Origin: VAZQ01 sp036555745
Lineage (GTDB): Bacteria; Pseudomonadota; Alphaproteobacteria; Rhizobiales; Xanthobacteraceae
Length of the DNA: 33,513 nucleotides
Assembly (NCBI GenBank): GCA_036555745.1
Contig: DATBKV010000057.1
Coordinates: 1 to 33,513 of the forward strand
Reading direction: 5' to 3'
In this document: piece after piece, positions 1-7,583 of the stretch
Numbering within the stretch: position 1 is the stretch's first letter
Layout: each line of letters opens with the position of its first letter
Notes under the pieces: generated by a model
The model's database searches: none
The model's input: only the letters and a program-made list of their open reading frames with translations
Told to the model about the DNA's origin: nothing
Position numbers and translations under genes: made by a program

Positions 1-473
1 GCGCCCGGCCGGCGGCGGGTGCCCTCGGGAAAGATGATGATCTGACGATGGCGCGCGAGCTCACGCCGCGCGCGCGCATTCATGTCGGCGAGCGCCTGCG
101 AGCGCTTGCCGCGATCGATCGGGATCATGCCGGCCTTGCAGGCATACCAGCCGAAGAACGGAATCCACATCAGCTCCCGCTTCATGATGTAGGCCGGATC
201 CGGCAGGATCAGCAGCAGCGCGAAAGTTTCCCATAACGACTGGTGCTTGGAAGCGACCAGCAGCGGTCCGGGTGGAATCTTCGCCAGCCCACGGAACTCC
301 ACCTTGATGCCGCAGACGACACGCAGCAGCCAGAGATTGGTGCGCGCCCAGAACCTGGCAACCGCCAGAATGGCCCGGCGCGGCATCACCAGCGTCGGCA
401 GTGCCGCGATGATCTGTACGACCAGATTGAGATAGAACAGGAAGTTGAAAACGATGGAGCGGACGACGAGCAC
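1..473 (-). CDS. plsC: 1-acyl-sn-glycerol-3-phosphate acyltransferase (PlsC family), 3' end cut by window edge
   Basis: Lysophosphatidic acid acyltransferase, which makes phosphatidic acid from 1-acylglycerol-3-phosphate and an acyl donor at the inner membrane. About 157 residues are visible. A hydrophobic N-terminal segment (residues about 5-30) is followed by the motif KHQSLWET (His77, Glu82), an HX4E version of the family's HX4D catalytic motif, and then FPEGTRRRPG (about 148-157), the glycerophosphate-binding motif. The C-terminal part lies outside the window. I chose the GTG at 473 because AAAGG sits 7 bases upstream and no ATG is available near the conserved N-terminus. It is the last visible gene of a same-strand run (ydcF, ftsX, ftsE and others) and starts only 24 bases after the ydcF stop, so it is probably co-transcribed. 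Family assignment is secure; exact acyl preference is unknown. Confidence 0.9.
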   Translation of the reverse strand, partial: MLVVRSIVFNFLFYLNLVVQIIAALPTLVMPRRAILAVARFWARTNLWLLRVVCGIKVEFRGLAKIPPGPLLVASKHQSLWETFALLLILPDPAYIMKRELMWIPFFGWYACKAGMIPIDRGKRSQALADMNARARRELARHRQIIIFPEGTRRRPG

Positions 474-497
474 GGATGGACCTTTCAGCCCCTCGGC

Positions 498-1199
498 CTA
501 GCTCGCGGCGTTCGCGGTGCGCGCGGGATGGAGTCCTACGTAGATGCGAAGCTTGGCGAATACGTATTTCACGTATTCGGTAATCATCAGCCTGGCACTC
601 GTTCCGCCCACCCACCATGGCTCGGCGCGCTGGCGTTGCGTCACCACCGGGAACGGCACCAGCGCGACCTTGGGAAGCTGGTGCGCGATCTCGGCGAGTG
701 CGCGCGGCATGTGATAGTTCGACGTCACCACGATCAACGAGCGGAAGCCGCGGCTTTCAGCCCAGCGCCTGGTTTCGATCGCATTGCCCAGCGTATTGAG
801 GGAACGGTCGAAGTCGACGCAGCAGCGCACCCAGCGCGCGAACTCCGGATTGAGCCGCGAGATTGCGTTGGAATCGGTGGCGCGATAGGCGCCGCTGATG
901 AGCAGCCGTTTGCCTCGGCCCGAGGCCAGCAACTCGATCGCATCCGCGATCCGTGAGGCACCGCCGGTGAGCGCGACGATGCCGTCGGCGTCGCGATCCA
1001 GCGTGACTTCCTCGGCCGGGACGCGCAAGACGAACCAGATGAAGCCAATCCCCAGCAGCAGGACTGCAATCAAGCAGACGGCCAGGCTCGACCACACGAA
1101 GCGACGCAGCATAAGCCCCGACGGACGGCGCGGGGACGGCTCCATCGAACGCGGCATCTCGGCGGCACCGCCGCCGGTGTTGGACCCGACCGTTGGCAT
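498..1199 (-). CDS. YdcF/SanA/ElyC-family (DUF218) membrane-anchored protein
   Basis: 233 residues. An N-terminal Pro/Ser/Arg-rich cytoplasmic tail is followed by one transmembrane helix (about 35-57) and a DUF218 domain. The family's opening strand is visible as DGIVALTGGASRIADAI (about 72-88), and the late motif VVTSNYHMPRAL is typical of the YdcF/ElyC/SanA superfamily. Members act in envelope integrity or undecaprenyl-phosphate and peptidoglycan-related steps in enterobacteria, but no precise reaction is established for this branch. The start at 1199 is supported by AGGTGA six bases upstream. It lies between ftsX (71 bp upstream) and plsC (24 bp downstream) in the same orientation, which supports an envelope role. 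The substrate cannot be told from sequence. Confidence 0.88.
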   Translation of the reverse strand: MPTVGSNTGGGAAEMPRSMEPSPRRPSGLMLRRFVWSSLAVCLIAVLLLGIGFIWFVLRVPAEEVTLDRDADGIVALTGGASRIADAIELLASGRGKRLLISGAYRATDSNAISRLNPEFARWVRCCVDFDRSLNTLGNAIETRRWAESRGFRSLIVVTSNYHMPRALAEIAHQLPKVALVPFPVVTQRQRAEPWWVGGTSARLMITEYVKYVFAKLRIYVGLHPARTANAAS

Positions 1200-1270
1200 C
1201 TCTTGTCACCTATTGACAATGATAGCGCAAAATCCGGCGCCCCGGTGGCAATACCGCCATGGCACATTGC

Positions 1271-2248
1271 TTAATGAATCGTTGCGATCGTGCGATGCAC
1301 CGTCTGTCGGGAGGTGGCGGTGGTAATGAAGGCGATCAGGCCGACCTGCGCAAGCATCGCCAGGTAGCCGAGCAGCCCGATCGACGCGCTGCCAAACAGA
1401 GCCGCAAACTGGTCCTCGCCTGCACCGAGGAAGCGACGGCCTGCAAGCTCGGCCAGCACGAACAGTGCAATCGCGGCAGCGCCGCCGATCAAGCCGCCCT
1501 GCAGCCCCAATCGCAGGAAATGCCGCTGGAAGTGCCGGGCGATGAAACTGTCCCTTGCTCCGATGAGATGCAGCACCTCGATCACTGGACGATTGGTTGC
1601 AATCGCCGCGCGCGTGGCGAACGTGACCGAGAGCACGGTCGCCACGAGCACCAGCAGGAGCAGACCCAGACCGACGGCGAGGACGGCGCCGGACATCGCA
1701 CGCATGCGGCCGACGAAAGCGCGGTGGTCGTCGAGAGAGGCGCCGGCGATCTGCTCGCCGAGCGCGCGCCGTAGGGGGGCGAGATCGGACGCTGCGCCGG
1801 GAGCGATCCGAACGATGACGATACGCGGCACCGGCAGGTCGTCGATTTGAAATCCGGTTCCCAGCCACGGCTCCAGCAGGCGCGTGGTTTCGGCGCGAGA
1901 ATAGGGTCGCACCTCCACCACGCCGGGATAGGCGCGGGCGATGGCGGCGGCCTTGCCCACGTCCTCCTCGATGTCGCGGTTGGCCGCGGGGCGAACCTGA
2001 ATGGTGACCTCACGCGCCACCTCCGATTGCCACTCGCTCGCGGCGGCACGCAGCAGCATCACCCCGCCGGTCGTTAGCGCGGCCAGAAAGGTCATGATGG
2101 CGACCACCGCCATGAGCGCGCGACCCGAGATCGTCGCCTGCGGCACGATCGGACTCTCGAAACGTGGCAGCAGCTCCGATGCGCTCGCGGATGGCGGGGC
2201 GGAACTGCGCGGCTGCAGCCGCGGCATGCTGGCATCAGTCGTAGACAT
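1271..2248 (-). CDS. ftsX: Cell division ABC transporter permease FtsX
   Basis: Integral membrane partner of FtsE. In other bacteria the FtsEX complex transmits ATP hydrolysis across the inner membrane to control septal peptidoglycan hydrolases and divisome activity. The protein has 325 residues from the ATG at 2248. It has a Pro/Ser-rich cytoplasmic N-terminus, TM1 (about 43-66), an extracytoplasmic domain (about 67-175) with the string TIQVRPAANRDIEEDV, and three C-terminal hydrophobic segments, which is the FtsX topology. The longer reading frame back to 2284 adds residues that are out of character. The start at 2248 overlaps the ftsE stop by 14 bases, the usual coupled arrangement. The sequence is diverged, as is common for alphaproteobacterial FtsX, so the call leans on topology plus the FtsE neighbour. 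Confidence 0.9.
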   Translation of the reverse strand: MSTTDASMPRLQPRSSAPPSASASELLPRFESPIVPQATISGRALMAVVAIMTFLAALTTGGVMLLRAAASEWQSEVAREVTIQVRPAANRDIEEDVGKAAAIARAYPGVVEVRPYSRAETTRLLEPWLGTGFQIDDLPVPRIVIVRIAPGAASDLAPLRRALGEQIAGASLDDHRAFVGRMRAMSGAVLAVGLGLLLLVLVATVLSVTFATRAAIATNRPVIEVLHLIGARDSFIARHFQRHFLRLGLQGGLIGGAAAIALFVLAELAGRRFLGAGEDQFAALFGSASIGLLGYLAMLAQVGLIAFITTATSRQTVHRTIATIH

Positions 2249-2894
2249 GCAAACGGCCCTCGTGCAGCACGAGCCGGCGCGCATCGAACTGATTCATCAG
2301 CGCGATATCGTGAGTAGCGACAATCACCGAGGTCCCGGATTTGTGCAGCTCGACGAACAGGCGCAGCAGGCGACGTGCCAGACTGGGATCCACGTTGCCG
2401 GTCGGCTCGTCCGCGAGCAGCAGCTGGGGGCGCGCGATCACGGCACGCGCGATCGCCGTGCGTTGCTTCTCTCCGCCGGAAAGCACCGGCGGCAGCGCCG
2501 ACATGCGGTCGCCAAGGCCTACCCAGTTCAGGAGCTCCACCACCTCCTCGCGATACTCCTGCTCGGGCTGCCCGATCACCCGCAGCGGCAGCGCGACATT
2601 CTCATAGGTCGTCATGTGGTCGAGCAGCCGGAAATCCTGGAACACGATCCCGATGCGTCGCCGCAGCGTCGACAGCGCGTCGTTGTCGAGCGTGGCAACA
2701 TCGTGGCCGAACAAGGTGATGAGCCCGCGCGTGGGTCGCAGCGAGAGGAACAGAAGCCGCAAGAGCGAGGTCTTGCCGGCTCCCGAGGGGCCGGTGAGGA
2801 ACTGGAAGGAGTGCGGATCGACGCGGAAGGTGAGGTCGCGCAGGACCTCGGGACCGAGGCCATAGCGCAGCCCGACATGCTCGAACCGGACCAC
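2235..2894 (-). CDS. ftsE: Cell division ATP-binding protein FtsE
   Basis: ABC ATPase of the FtsEX complex. All nucleotide-binding motifs are present in order: Walker A GPSGAGKTS, Q-loop FQDFRLL, signature LSGGEKQR, Walker B LLLADEPTGNVD and switch His in VATHD. The protein has 219 residues from a GTG at 2894. I chose this start because AAGGGGAC lies just upstream and family members begin at the equivalent of VVRFEHVGLRYG. ATGs at 2924 and 2936 would add 10-14 unconserved residues and cannot be excluded. It overlaps ftsX by 14 bases, so translation is probably coupled. Upstream is a 371-bp gap that would hold its promoter. Confidence 0.93.
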   Translation of the reverse strand: MVRFEHVGLRYGLGPEVLRDLTFRVDPHSFQFLTGPSGAGKTSLLRLLFLSLRPTRGLITLFGHDVATLDNDALSTLRRRIGIVFQDFRLLDHMTTYENVALPLRVIGQPEQEYREEVVELLNWVGLGDRMSALPPVLSGGEKQRTAIARAVIARPQLLLADEPTGNVDPSLARRLLRLFVELHKSGTSVIVATHDIALMNQFDARRLVLHEGRLHVYD

Positions 2895-3265
2895 CGTGCC
2901 CGTCCCCTTGCACGCGCTTTTCATCGCGGGCGGCATCCGCGCGCCGCGACCTCGCCTTATAGCAGCGCGAGCGCCGTTCTGCTTGCTCCGGTGCCGGCCC
3001 GCAGCCGCTGCCCGTCCCCGCCATTCCCGCTGGCCTGCGCGGGCGCCTCAGCAGGATGGACACGAGATCATCCTCGCTGCATTGGCTATGGCGATCCGCG
3101 CGCGCACAGGGTTGCGACGCCCCTGCTCCACGGCGCCATCGCCAAGCCATCTGCGCTCGGCGCCACGCGGCGCCCCGTGAGCTACGCACTGGGCGCGCCG
3201 CGTCCCTGGACCAGTTGAGCTCCCGAGCCGCGGCCGTCCCCCCGTCCAGCTCCCTGGTGGCGCCT
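2895..3265. other. Intergenic gap upstream of ftsE (no gene seen)
   Basis: A 371-bp stretch between the ftsE start and the end of the DUF4175 gene. Open frames across it in several readings are short, lack a credible ribosome binding site and show no recognisable domain. On the minus strand a TATAAG hexamer (around 2957-2962) could be a -10 element for ftsE, but no convincing -35 is visible at the right distance, so I do not call a promoter. No clear terminator hairpin was seen after the DUF4175 stop. Confidence 0.4.
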
Positions 3266-5884
3266 CTAGAAATCCTGCAGCAGGCGTTCGATGTAGTCGA
3301 GCTCGAGCTGCGGGCGAAAGCTCTCGCCAAAACGGCGGCGCAGCTCTTCGAGGATCCGGCGCGCGCGCTGCACGTCAATCTGGCCCGGTACCTTGACCGT
3401 GCTGTCGTCGCCGTAGTCGCGCCCGCGCAAGGGCCGGCCGAGCGGGTCGGTCTCCTGTTGGGCGCGCGGTCGCCCGAGCCTGCCGGGTTGACCATTGCCG
3501 CCCGGCCCCATCATCCCCTGCTGCTGCATCGACTGCGCGAGGTTCTGTGCGCCGCGGCGCAGCGCCTCGAGCGCGCGGCCTTGCGAATCCACCGCGCCGT
3601 CGGCGTTGCCCTCGCCGAGCTGGCCTTCGGCATCGCCCATGGCCTCGCCGGCGCGGCCGAGCTGCTCCATCTCGCCCTGCCCTTGCGGACCTTGCCCGAG
3701 TCCCTTCTTGCGCAGCTCCTCCATCAGCTTCCCGAGCTGCTCGCGCAGGGCCTTCTGGCTCTCGCGCAAGTCGCCCATCTGGTCGCCCTGCTGGCCCTGC
3801 TGGCCTTGTTGGCCCTGCTGGCCGCGCTGGCGCTGGCGATCGCGGCGCTGGTCCTGGCCCTGCTGGAACGTGCGGTCGCGCAACTGCTGCTGCTTGCGGA
3901 CCATGTCGCCGAGCTCGTCCAGCGCGGAGCTCATGTCATCGTCGCTGTCGCCCTCCATCTGCTGGCCGGGACGGGCCATCTGCAGATTTTCCAGCATCTG
4001 CTGCAGATCCTGCAGCATCCGGCGCGCGGCATCCTTGGCGCCGGAACGCGCCATTTGCTCGAGCCGGTCGATCATGTTGCGCAGGTCCTGCGGGCGCAGC
4101 TGGCGCACATTCGGATCGAGCGGTCTCGCAAGCTGCTGCGGGTTTTTGCGCATCTGCTCGGCCAGCGCCTGGAGGAACTTGTCGAGCGCAGCCCGCAGCT
4201 GGTCGGTGAGCCGCTTGATCTCCTCGTCGCTGGCGCCGCGCTCGAGCGCTTGGCGCAACTCCTCCTCCGCCGCACGCAACGACTGCTCGGCGTCGGAAAC
4301 GCTGCCGTCCTCGAGATGCACCGCCATGTCCCACATGCGCCCGACCACGTCGCGCAATTGGTCGTCGGTTTTGGCGCGCGCCAAGTGCCAGAAGATCGCG
4401 CGCAAGCCGAGATAGACGCTGGTCTCCATCCTGAAATGCTCGGGCGCCAAAGTGAGCGCATCGAGCGCGGTGAGCACACTCGCTTGGGCGTCGGCGTCGA
4501 GCGCGAGAATCCTGCGCTGCTCGATGAGCGCGCGCGCGATCGGCTTCGAGAACGGCCGCTCCGGCAGGCGGAATTCGAACGCCGGGCTCTGTCCTTCATT
4601 GCCGGCCTCATCGCGCGCGCTCAGAACCATCGTCACGTCGACGCCGGCCCAGGGATGCTCGGTCAAATCCTTGGTGGTCTGCCCAACGCCGTTCTTGGTG
4701 CGCGCCTGCGGCAGCCCCAGCGCGAAATCGGGCGCCTCGTAGAGCGGGCGCGGGGAATTGCCGTTGGTGCCGGGAACGTTCAAGAGCTTGAACAGCGCGC
4801 GGGCGCCCACCACTCCGTAGTCGTCTTCCATTTTGTAGGAGAGCGCCAGGGAACCGCGCGCCTGGCCCTCCGGATCCTTGGCGAGCGCAATCGTCGGCGG
4901 CTTGTCCGGGATCGCGGTGAACTGCCAGGTCACATCGCTGGCGGCAGCGCCGCGCAACGTGGCCGTTCCCGCGTCGTTGATGACGAAGCGACGCTCCTCG
5001 CTGCCGTGGGCGCTGGTGCCGGAGCCGCCCGAGGACGGCTCGGCAAGCCCGCCGCTCGTCACCACGTCCAGGTGAATGCCGCTGGCGCGGATGACGAGCG
5101 TGCTCCCCGCCGGCACCGACAGCGCGCTGGCGGTCTGCACCGGCTCGCCCGGCCGCAGACCATGCAGCATCACCGGCGGCCTGCCGGTATAGGTGGGCGG
5201 GCTCACCCAGGCATCGATGCGGAAATTGGCCGGCACAATCACGCCCTGCCAATCGAAGGCGGCCGCGACGCGCTTCATTCGCTCGCTGCCGGCGGCGAAG
5301 AACGTGGCGACGAAAAGCACCGCCACCAGCGCGCGCAACGCGAGCGGATCGCGCAATGCAAGCCGCGGCGCCGGTGCCCCGGCCCTGAGCGACTTGACCC
5401 CGCGCAACGCGCGCTCGATATGCGCGCGCCAGAGCGCGAGCGAATAGGAATCCTCGCCGGGTGTTGCGATCTCGTCCGCCATTGCCGTCGCTGGCCGATG
5501 CGGCAGGCCGGAATTGCGATCGAGCCGCCGCAGCCCCTCGGTCCGGCTCGGAAGCCGCAGCATGAGCAACGGCGCGAACGCCGCAGCCGCGAGCAGGAAG
5601 AACGCGCCAAGACCGATCGCCCGTCCGATCGGAGGCAGCCATAGCCAGAGTCCCAGCCAGGAGACCGCCAGGAACAGAGCGAGCACGGTTGCGACCGACG
5701 CCAACGACGGCCACAGCCGCTCCCACAAGATGATCCACCGCGCGCGGCGCAGCGCACGCGCCAGCGTGTCATCGCCCGCGTGCCGCTCCGGGAGTGCCTG
5801 CTCCGAGGTCGCGCCGTCCGGGGACCGATTGGTCAAGTACGTCTCCAACAACGAGAATCTGTCCAAGATCAATCTAACACGCAA
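3266..5884 (-). CDS. TIGR02302/DUF4175 family membrane-anchored coiled-coil protein
   Basis: 872 residues. There are two adjacent hydrophobic segments (about 60-84 and 87-109), a third at about 181-199, then an all-beta stretch containing WVSPPTYTGRPPVML, then a long charged coiled-coil region. A Gln/Gly-rich low-complexity segment (about 685-702, tandem GQQ units) lies in the last quarter, and the C-terminus is basic and helical (RRILEELRRRF). Length and order match the alphaproteobacterial TIGR02302 family, whose function is not established. Three membrane spans after a basic N-terminus predict a periplasmic C-terminal mass. It sits between lysA (81 bp upstream) and ftsEX (371 bp downstream), all on one strand, which hints at an envelope role. 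No enzymatic motif is visible. The ATG at 5884 is the only reasonable start before the first membrane segment. Confidence 0.88.
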   Translation of the reverse strand: MRVRLILDRFSLLETYLTNRSPDGATSEQALPERHAGDDTLARALRRARWIILWERLWPSLASVATVLALFLAVSWLGLWLWLPPIGRAIGLGAFFLLAAAAFAPLLMLRLPSRTEGLRRLDRNSGLPHRPATAMADEIATPGEDSYSLALWRAHIERALRGVKSLRAGAPAPRLALRDPLALRALVAVLFVATFFAAGSERMKRVAAAFDWQGVIVPANFRIDAWVSPPTYTGRPPVMLHGLRPGEPVQTASALSVPAGSTLVIRASGIHLDVVTSGGLAEPSSGGSGTSAHGSEERRFVINDAGTATLRGAAASDVTWQFTAIPDKPPTIALAKDPEGQARGSLALSYKMEDDYGVVGARALFKLLNVPGTNGNSPRPLYEAPDFALGLPQARTKNGVGQTTKDLTEHPWAGVDVTMVLSARDEAGNEGQSPAFEFRLPERPFSKPIARALIEQRRILALDADAQASVLTALDALTLAPEHFRMETSVYLGLRAIFWHLARAKTDDQLRDVVGRMWDMAVHLEDGSVSDAEQSLRAAEEELRQALERGASDEEIKRLTDQLRAALDKFLQALAEQMRKNPQQLARPLDPNVRQLRPQDLRNMIDRLEQMARSGAKDAARRMLQDLQQMLENLQMARPGQQMEGDSDDDMSSALDELGDMVRKQQQLRDRTFQQGQDQRRDRQRQRGQQGQQGQQGQQGDQMGDLRESQKALREQLGKLMEELRKKGLGQGPQGQGEMEQLGRAGEAMGDAEGQLGEGNADGAVDSQGRALEALRRGAQNLAQSMQQQGMMGPGGNGQPGRLGRPRAQQETDPLGRPLRGRDYGDDSTVKVPGQIDVQRARRILEELRRRFGESFRPQLELDYIERLLQDF
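3779..3832. repeat. Nine-bp tandem repeat coding for GQQ units
   Basis: Six near-identical 9-bp units (plus-strand unit CTGCTGGCC with variants TTGTTGGCC, CTGGTCGCC and GCGCTGGCG) lie in frame within the DUF4175 gene and encode the Gly-Gln-Gln run. Because the unit is a multiple of three, copy-number change would lengthen or shorten the linker without a frameshift. Confidence 0.85.
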
Positions 5885-5965
5885 CTCACGTGTCGCCAGC
5901 GGACAAAAGTAAGGACACCTCTGATCAAAACGACGGCGCCGAAAGATGGTTCGATATGTCGATGC

Positions 5966-7231
5966 TCATAGCCATGGCGGCAACCGGTCGAGCGCAATCA
6001 GCTCCGAAACCTCCAGGCGCGGCCGCACCAGCGCCCATTCACCTTCCCGAACAAGCACTTCCGGCACCAGTGGCCGGGTATTGTAGGTCCCGGCCTGGAC
6101 TGCGCCATAGGCGCCCGCCGTCATGACCGCGAGCAGATCACCCGGCTGGGGCGAAACCATGTCCCGGTCGAGCGCCAGGAAGTCGCCGGATTCGCATACC
6201 GGCCCGGCCACATCGGCAATCACCCGCGATGCTCCCACCGGGGGCTCGAGCACCGGACGGATATCGTGATGCGCGTCGTAAAGCGTCGGCCGGATGAGAT
6301 CGTTCATCCCGGCATCGACGATGACGAACGACTTGCTCTGGCCGCGCTTGAGATAGAGCACGCGCGTCACCAGAATACCGGCGTTACCGACGATCAGGCG
6401 ACCCGGCTCGAAGATGAGCGTGCAATCGAGATCGCGGGTCGCACGCTTGACCATGGCGGCGTAGGCCTCGGGATGCGGCGGCGGTTCGTTGTCCTCGCGA
6501 TAGGGGATGCCGAGGCCGCCGCCGAGGTCGACATGGCTGATGACATGGCCATCGGCGCGCAACAGCTTCACGAAGTCGGACAGCAGTGCGAAGGCGTCGT
6601 CGAACGGCTCGAGTGCGGTGATCTGACTGCCGATATGCATGTCGACGCCGACCACCTCGAGGGCGGGAAGCTTGGCCGCGCGCGCATAGACCGTACGCGC
6701 GCGGCTGATCGGAATCCCGAACTTGTTCTCGGCCTTGCCGGTTGCGATCTTGGCGTGGGTCTTGGCATCGACATCCGGGTTGACGCGAACCGAGACGCGG
6801 GCGCTGCGGCCTTTGCCCGCCGCGATCGAGGACAACAGGTCGAGCTCGGCCTCGGATTCCACGTTGACGCAGAGGATGTCTTCATCGACCGCAAGCGCGA
6901 GCTCGGCCGCCGTCTTGCCGATGCCCGAGAACATGATCTTGTGCGGCGGAATGCCGGCGGCGCGGGCGCGCTTGAGCTCGCCCCCCGAGACCACGTCGGC
7001 GCCGGCGCCCAGATCGGCGAGCGTCTTGATCACCGCCTGATTGGAATTGGCCTTCATCGCGAAGCAGACGAGCGCCCTCACGTCGGCAAAGGCGCCGGCA
7101 AACACCTCGTAGTGACGGGTGAGCGTGGCGGTCGAGTAGCAATAGAAGGGGGTGCCGACTGCCTGCGCGAGTTCGACGAGATTGACCGCCTCGGCGTGCA
7201 ACACGCCGTTGCGATAGACGAAATGATGCAT
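5966..7231 (-). CDS. lysA: Diaminopimelate decarboxylase
   Basis: PLP enzyme that decarboxylates meso-2,6-diaminopimelate to L-lysine, the last step of lysine synthesis, and draws on the same precursor pool as peptidoglycan. It has 421 residues, normal for the family. The PLP lysine is in VCFAMKANSNQ (Lys60). Other group IV decarboxylase motifs are MHIGSQI, HVDLGGGLGIPY, FEPGRLIVGNAG and, near the C-terminus, GPVCESGDFLA with the active-site Cys. The frame is open back to 7420, but that part is Arg-rich shadow of the lipoprotein gene. The conserved start MHHFVYRNG at 7231 follows the lipoprotein stop by 10 bases. It is probably co-transcribed with argH and the lipoprotein. Confidence 0.96.
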   Translation of the reverse strand: MHHFVYRNGVLHAEAVNLVELAQAVGTPFYCYSTATLTRHYEVFAGAFADVRALVCFAMKANSNQAVIKTLADLGAGADVVSGGELKRARAAGIPPHKIMFSGIGKTAAELALAVDEDILCVNVESEAELDLLSSIAAGKGRSARVSVRVNPDVDAKTHAKIATGKAENKFGIPISRARTVYARAAKLPALEVVGVDMHIGSQITALEPFDDAFALLSDFVKLLRADGHVISHVDLGGGLGIPYREDNEPPPHPEAYAAMVKRATRDLDCTLIFEPGRLIVGNAGILVTRVLYLKRGQSKSFVIVDAGMNDLIRPTLYDAHHDIRPVLEPPVGASRVIADVAGPVCESGDFLALDRDMVSPQPGDLLAVMTAGAYGAVQAGTYNTRPLVPEVLVREGEWALVRPRLEVSELIALDRLPPWL

Positions 7232-7241
7232 CAGGCGCGTT

Positions 7242-7490
7242 TCAGTCGATGAGCCAATCGATCGGCGTATGCTTCGGCAGCGGCGGCGGCTCCGTCGGCG
7301 CCGGCGGCTGCCCGTTGGGGCCGCCCGGCGGCACAGTGCCCGGCTGCGCGCCATTGTTCGGGATCGCCGCGGCAGCCGAGGGCGGCAGGTCCAGCCCACC
7401 CTTGCGGCCGCAGCCGGCAAGGCCGAGCGCGGCGACGAGCGCCCCGATCAGCGCGATCCGAGGGAGGCGCGGGTGGAACGATGAGCGCAA
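7242..7490 (-). CDS. lptM: Small LptM-like lipoprotein
   Basis: 82 residues from a TTG at 7490, chosen because GAGGAG lies 7 bases upstream and the resulting N-terminus is a clean lipoprotein signal: basic MRSSFHPRLPR, hydrophobic core, then lipobox LAGC with Cys27. The mature part starts CGRKGGLDLPP, the hallmark of the short YifL/LptM lipoproteins found just before lysA in many proteobacteria, and is then Pro/Gly/Asn-rich and probably disordered. In Escherichia coli LptM helps assemble the LptD-LptE outer-membrane LPS translocon; the same role here is inferred. An ATG at 7547 would add 19 residues that spoil the signal peptide. The gene sits 10 bases before lysA and 93 bases after argH. Confidence 0.82.
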   Translation of the reverse strand: MRSSFHPRLPRIALIGALVAALGLAGCGRKGGLDLPPSAAAAIPNNGAQPGTVPPGGPNGQPPAPTEPPPLPKHTPIDWLID

Positions 7491-7583
7491 GCGGAAGCTC
7501 CTCAATCGATGCCAGCATAGCAGATCAGGCGTAAGCGGCGACAGCATGGCGAAGTCGCCCGCCGGTGGGCCTGGATATCGACG

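Noticed and set aside
2950..2970. ftsE promoter based on TATAAG
   Set aside because: No matching -35 element at 16-18 bp; a single hexamer is not enough evidence.
3779..3832. CRISPR-like array
   Set aside because: Units are contiguous 9-mers without spacers inside a coding frame; they are a coding tandem repeat.
3056..5644. 862-codon open frame on the plus strand opposite the DUF4175 gene
   Set aside because: It mirrors a real gene in the complementary phase, is Leu/Arg/Ala-rich with no domain or membrane logic, has no ribosome binding site, and its hydrophobic run is just the reverse of GQQ codons. Long antisense frames are expected at this GC content.
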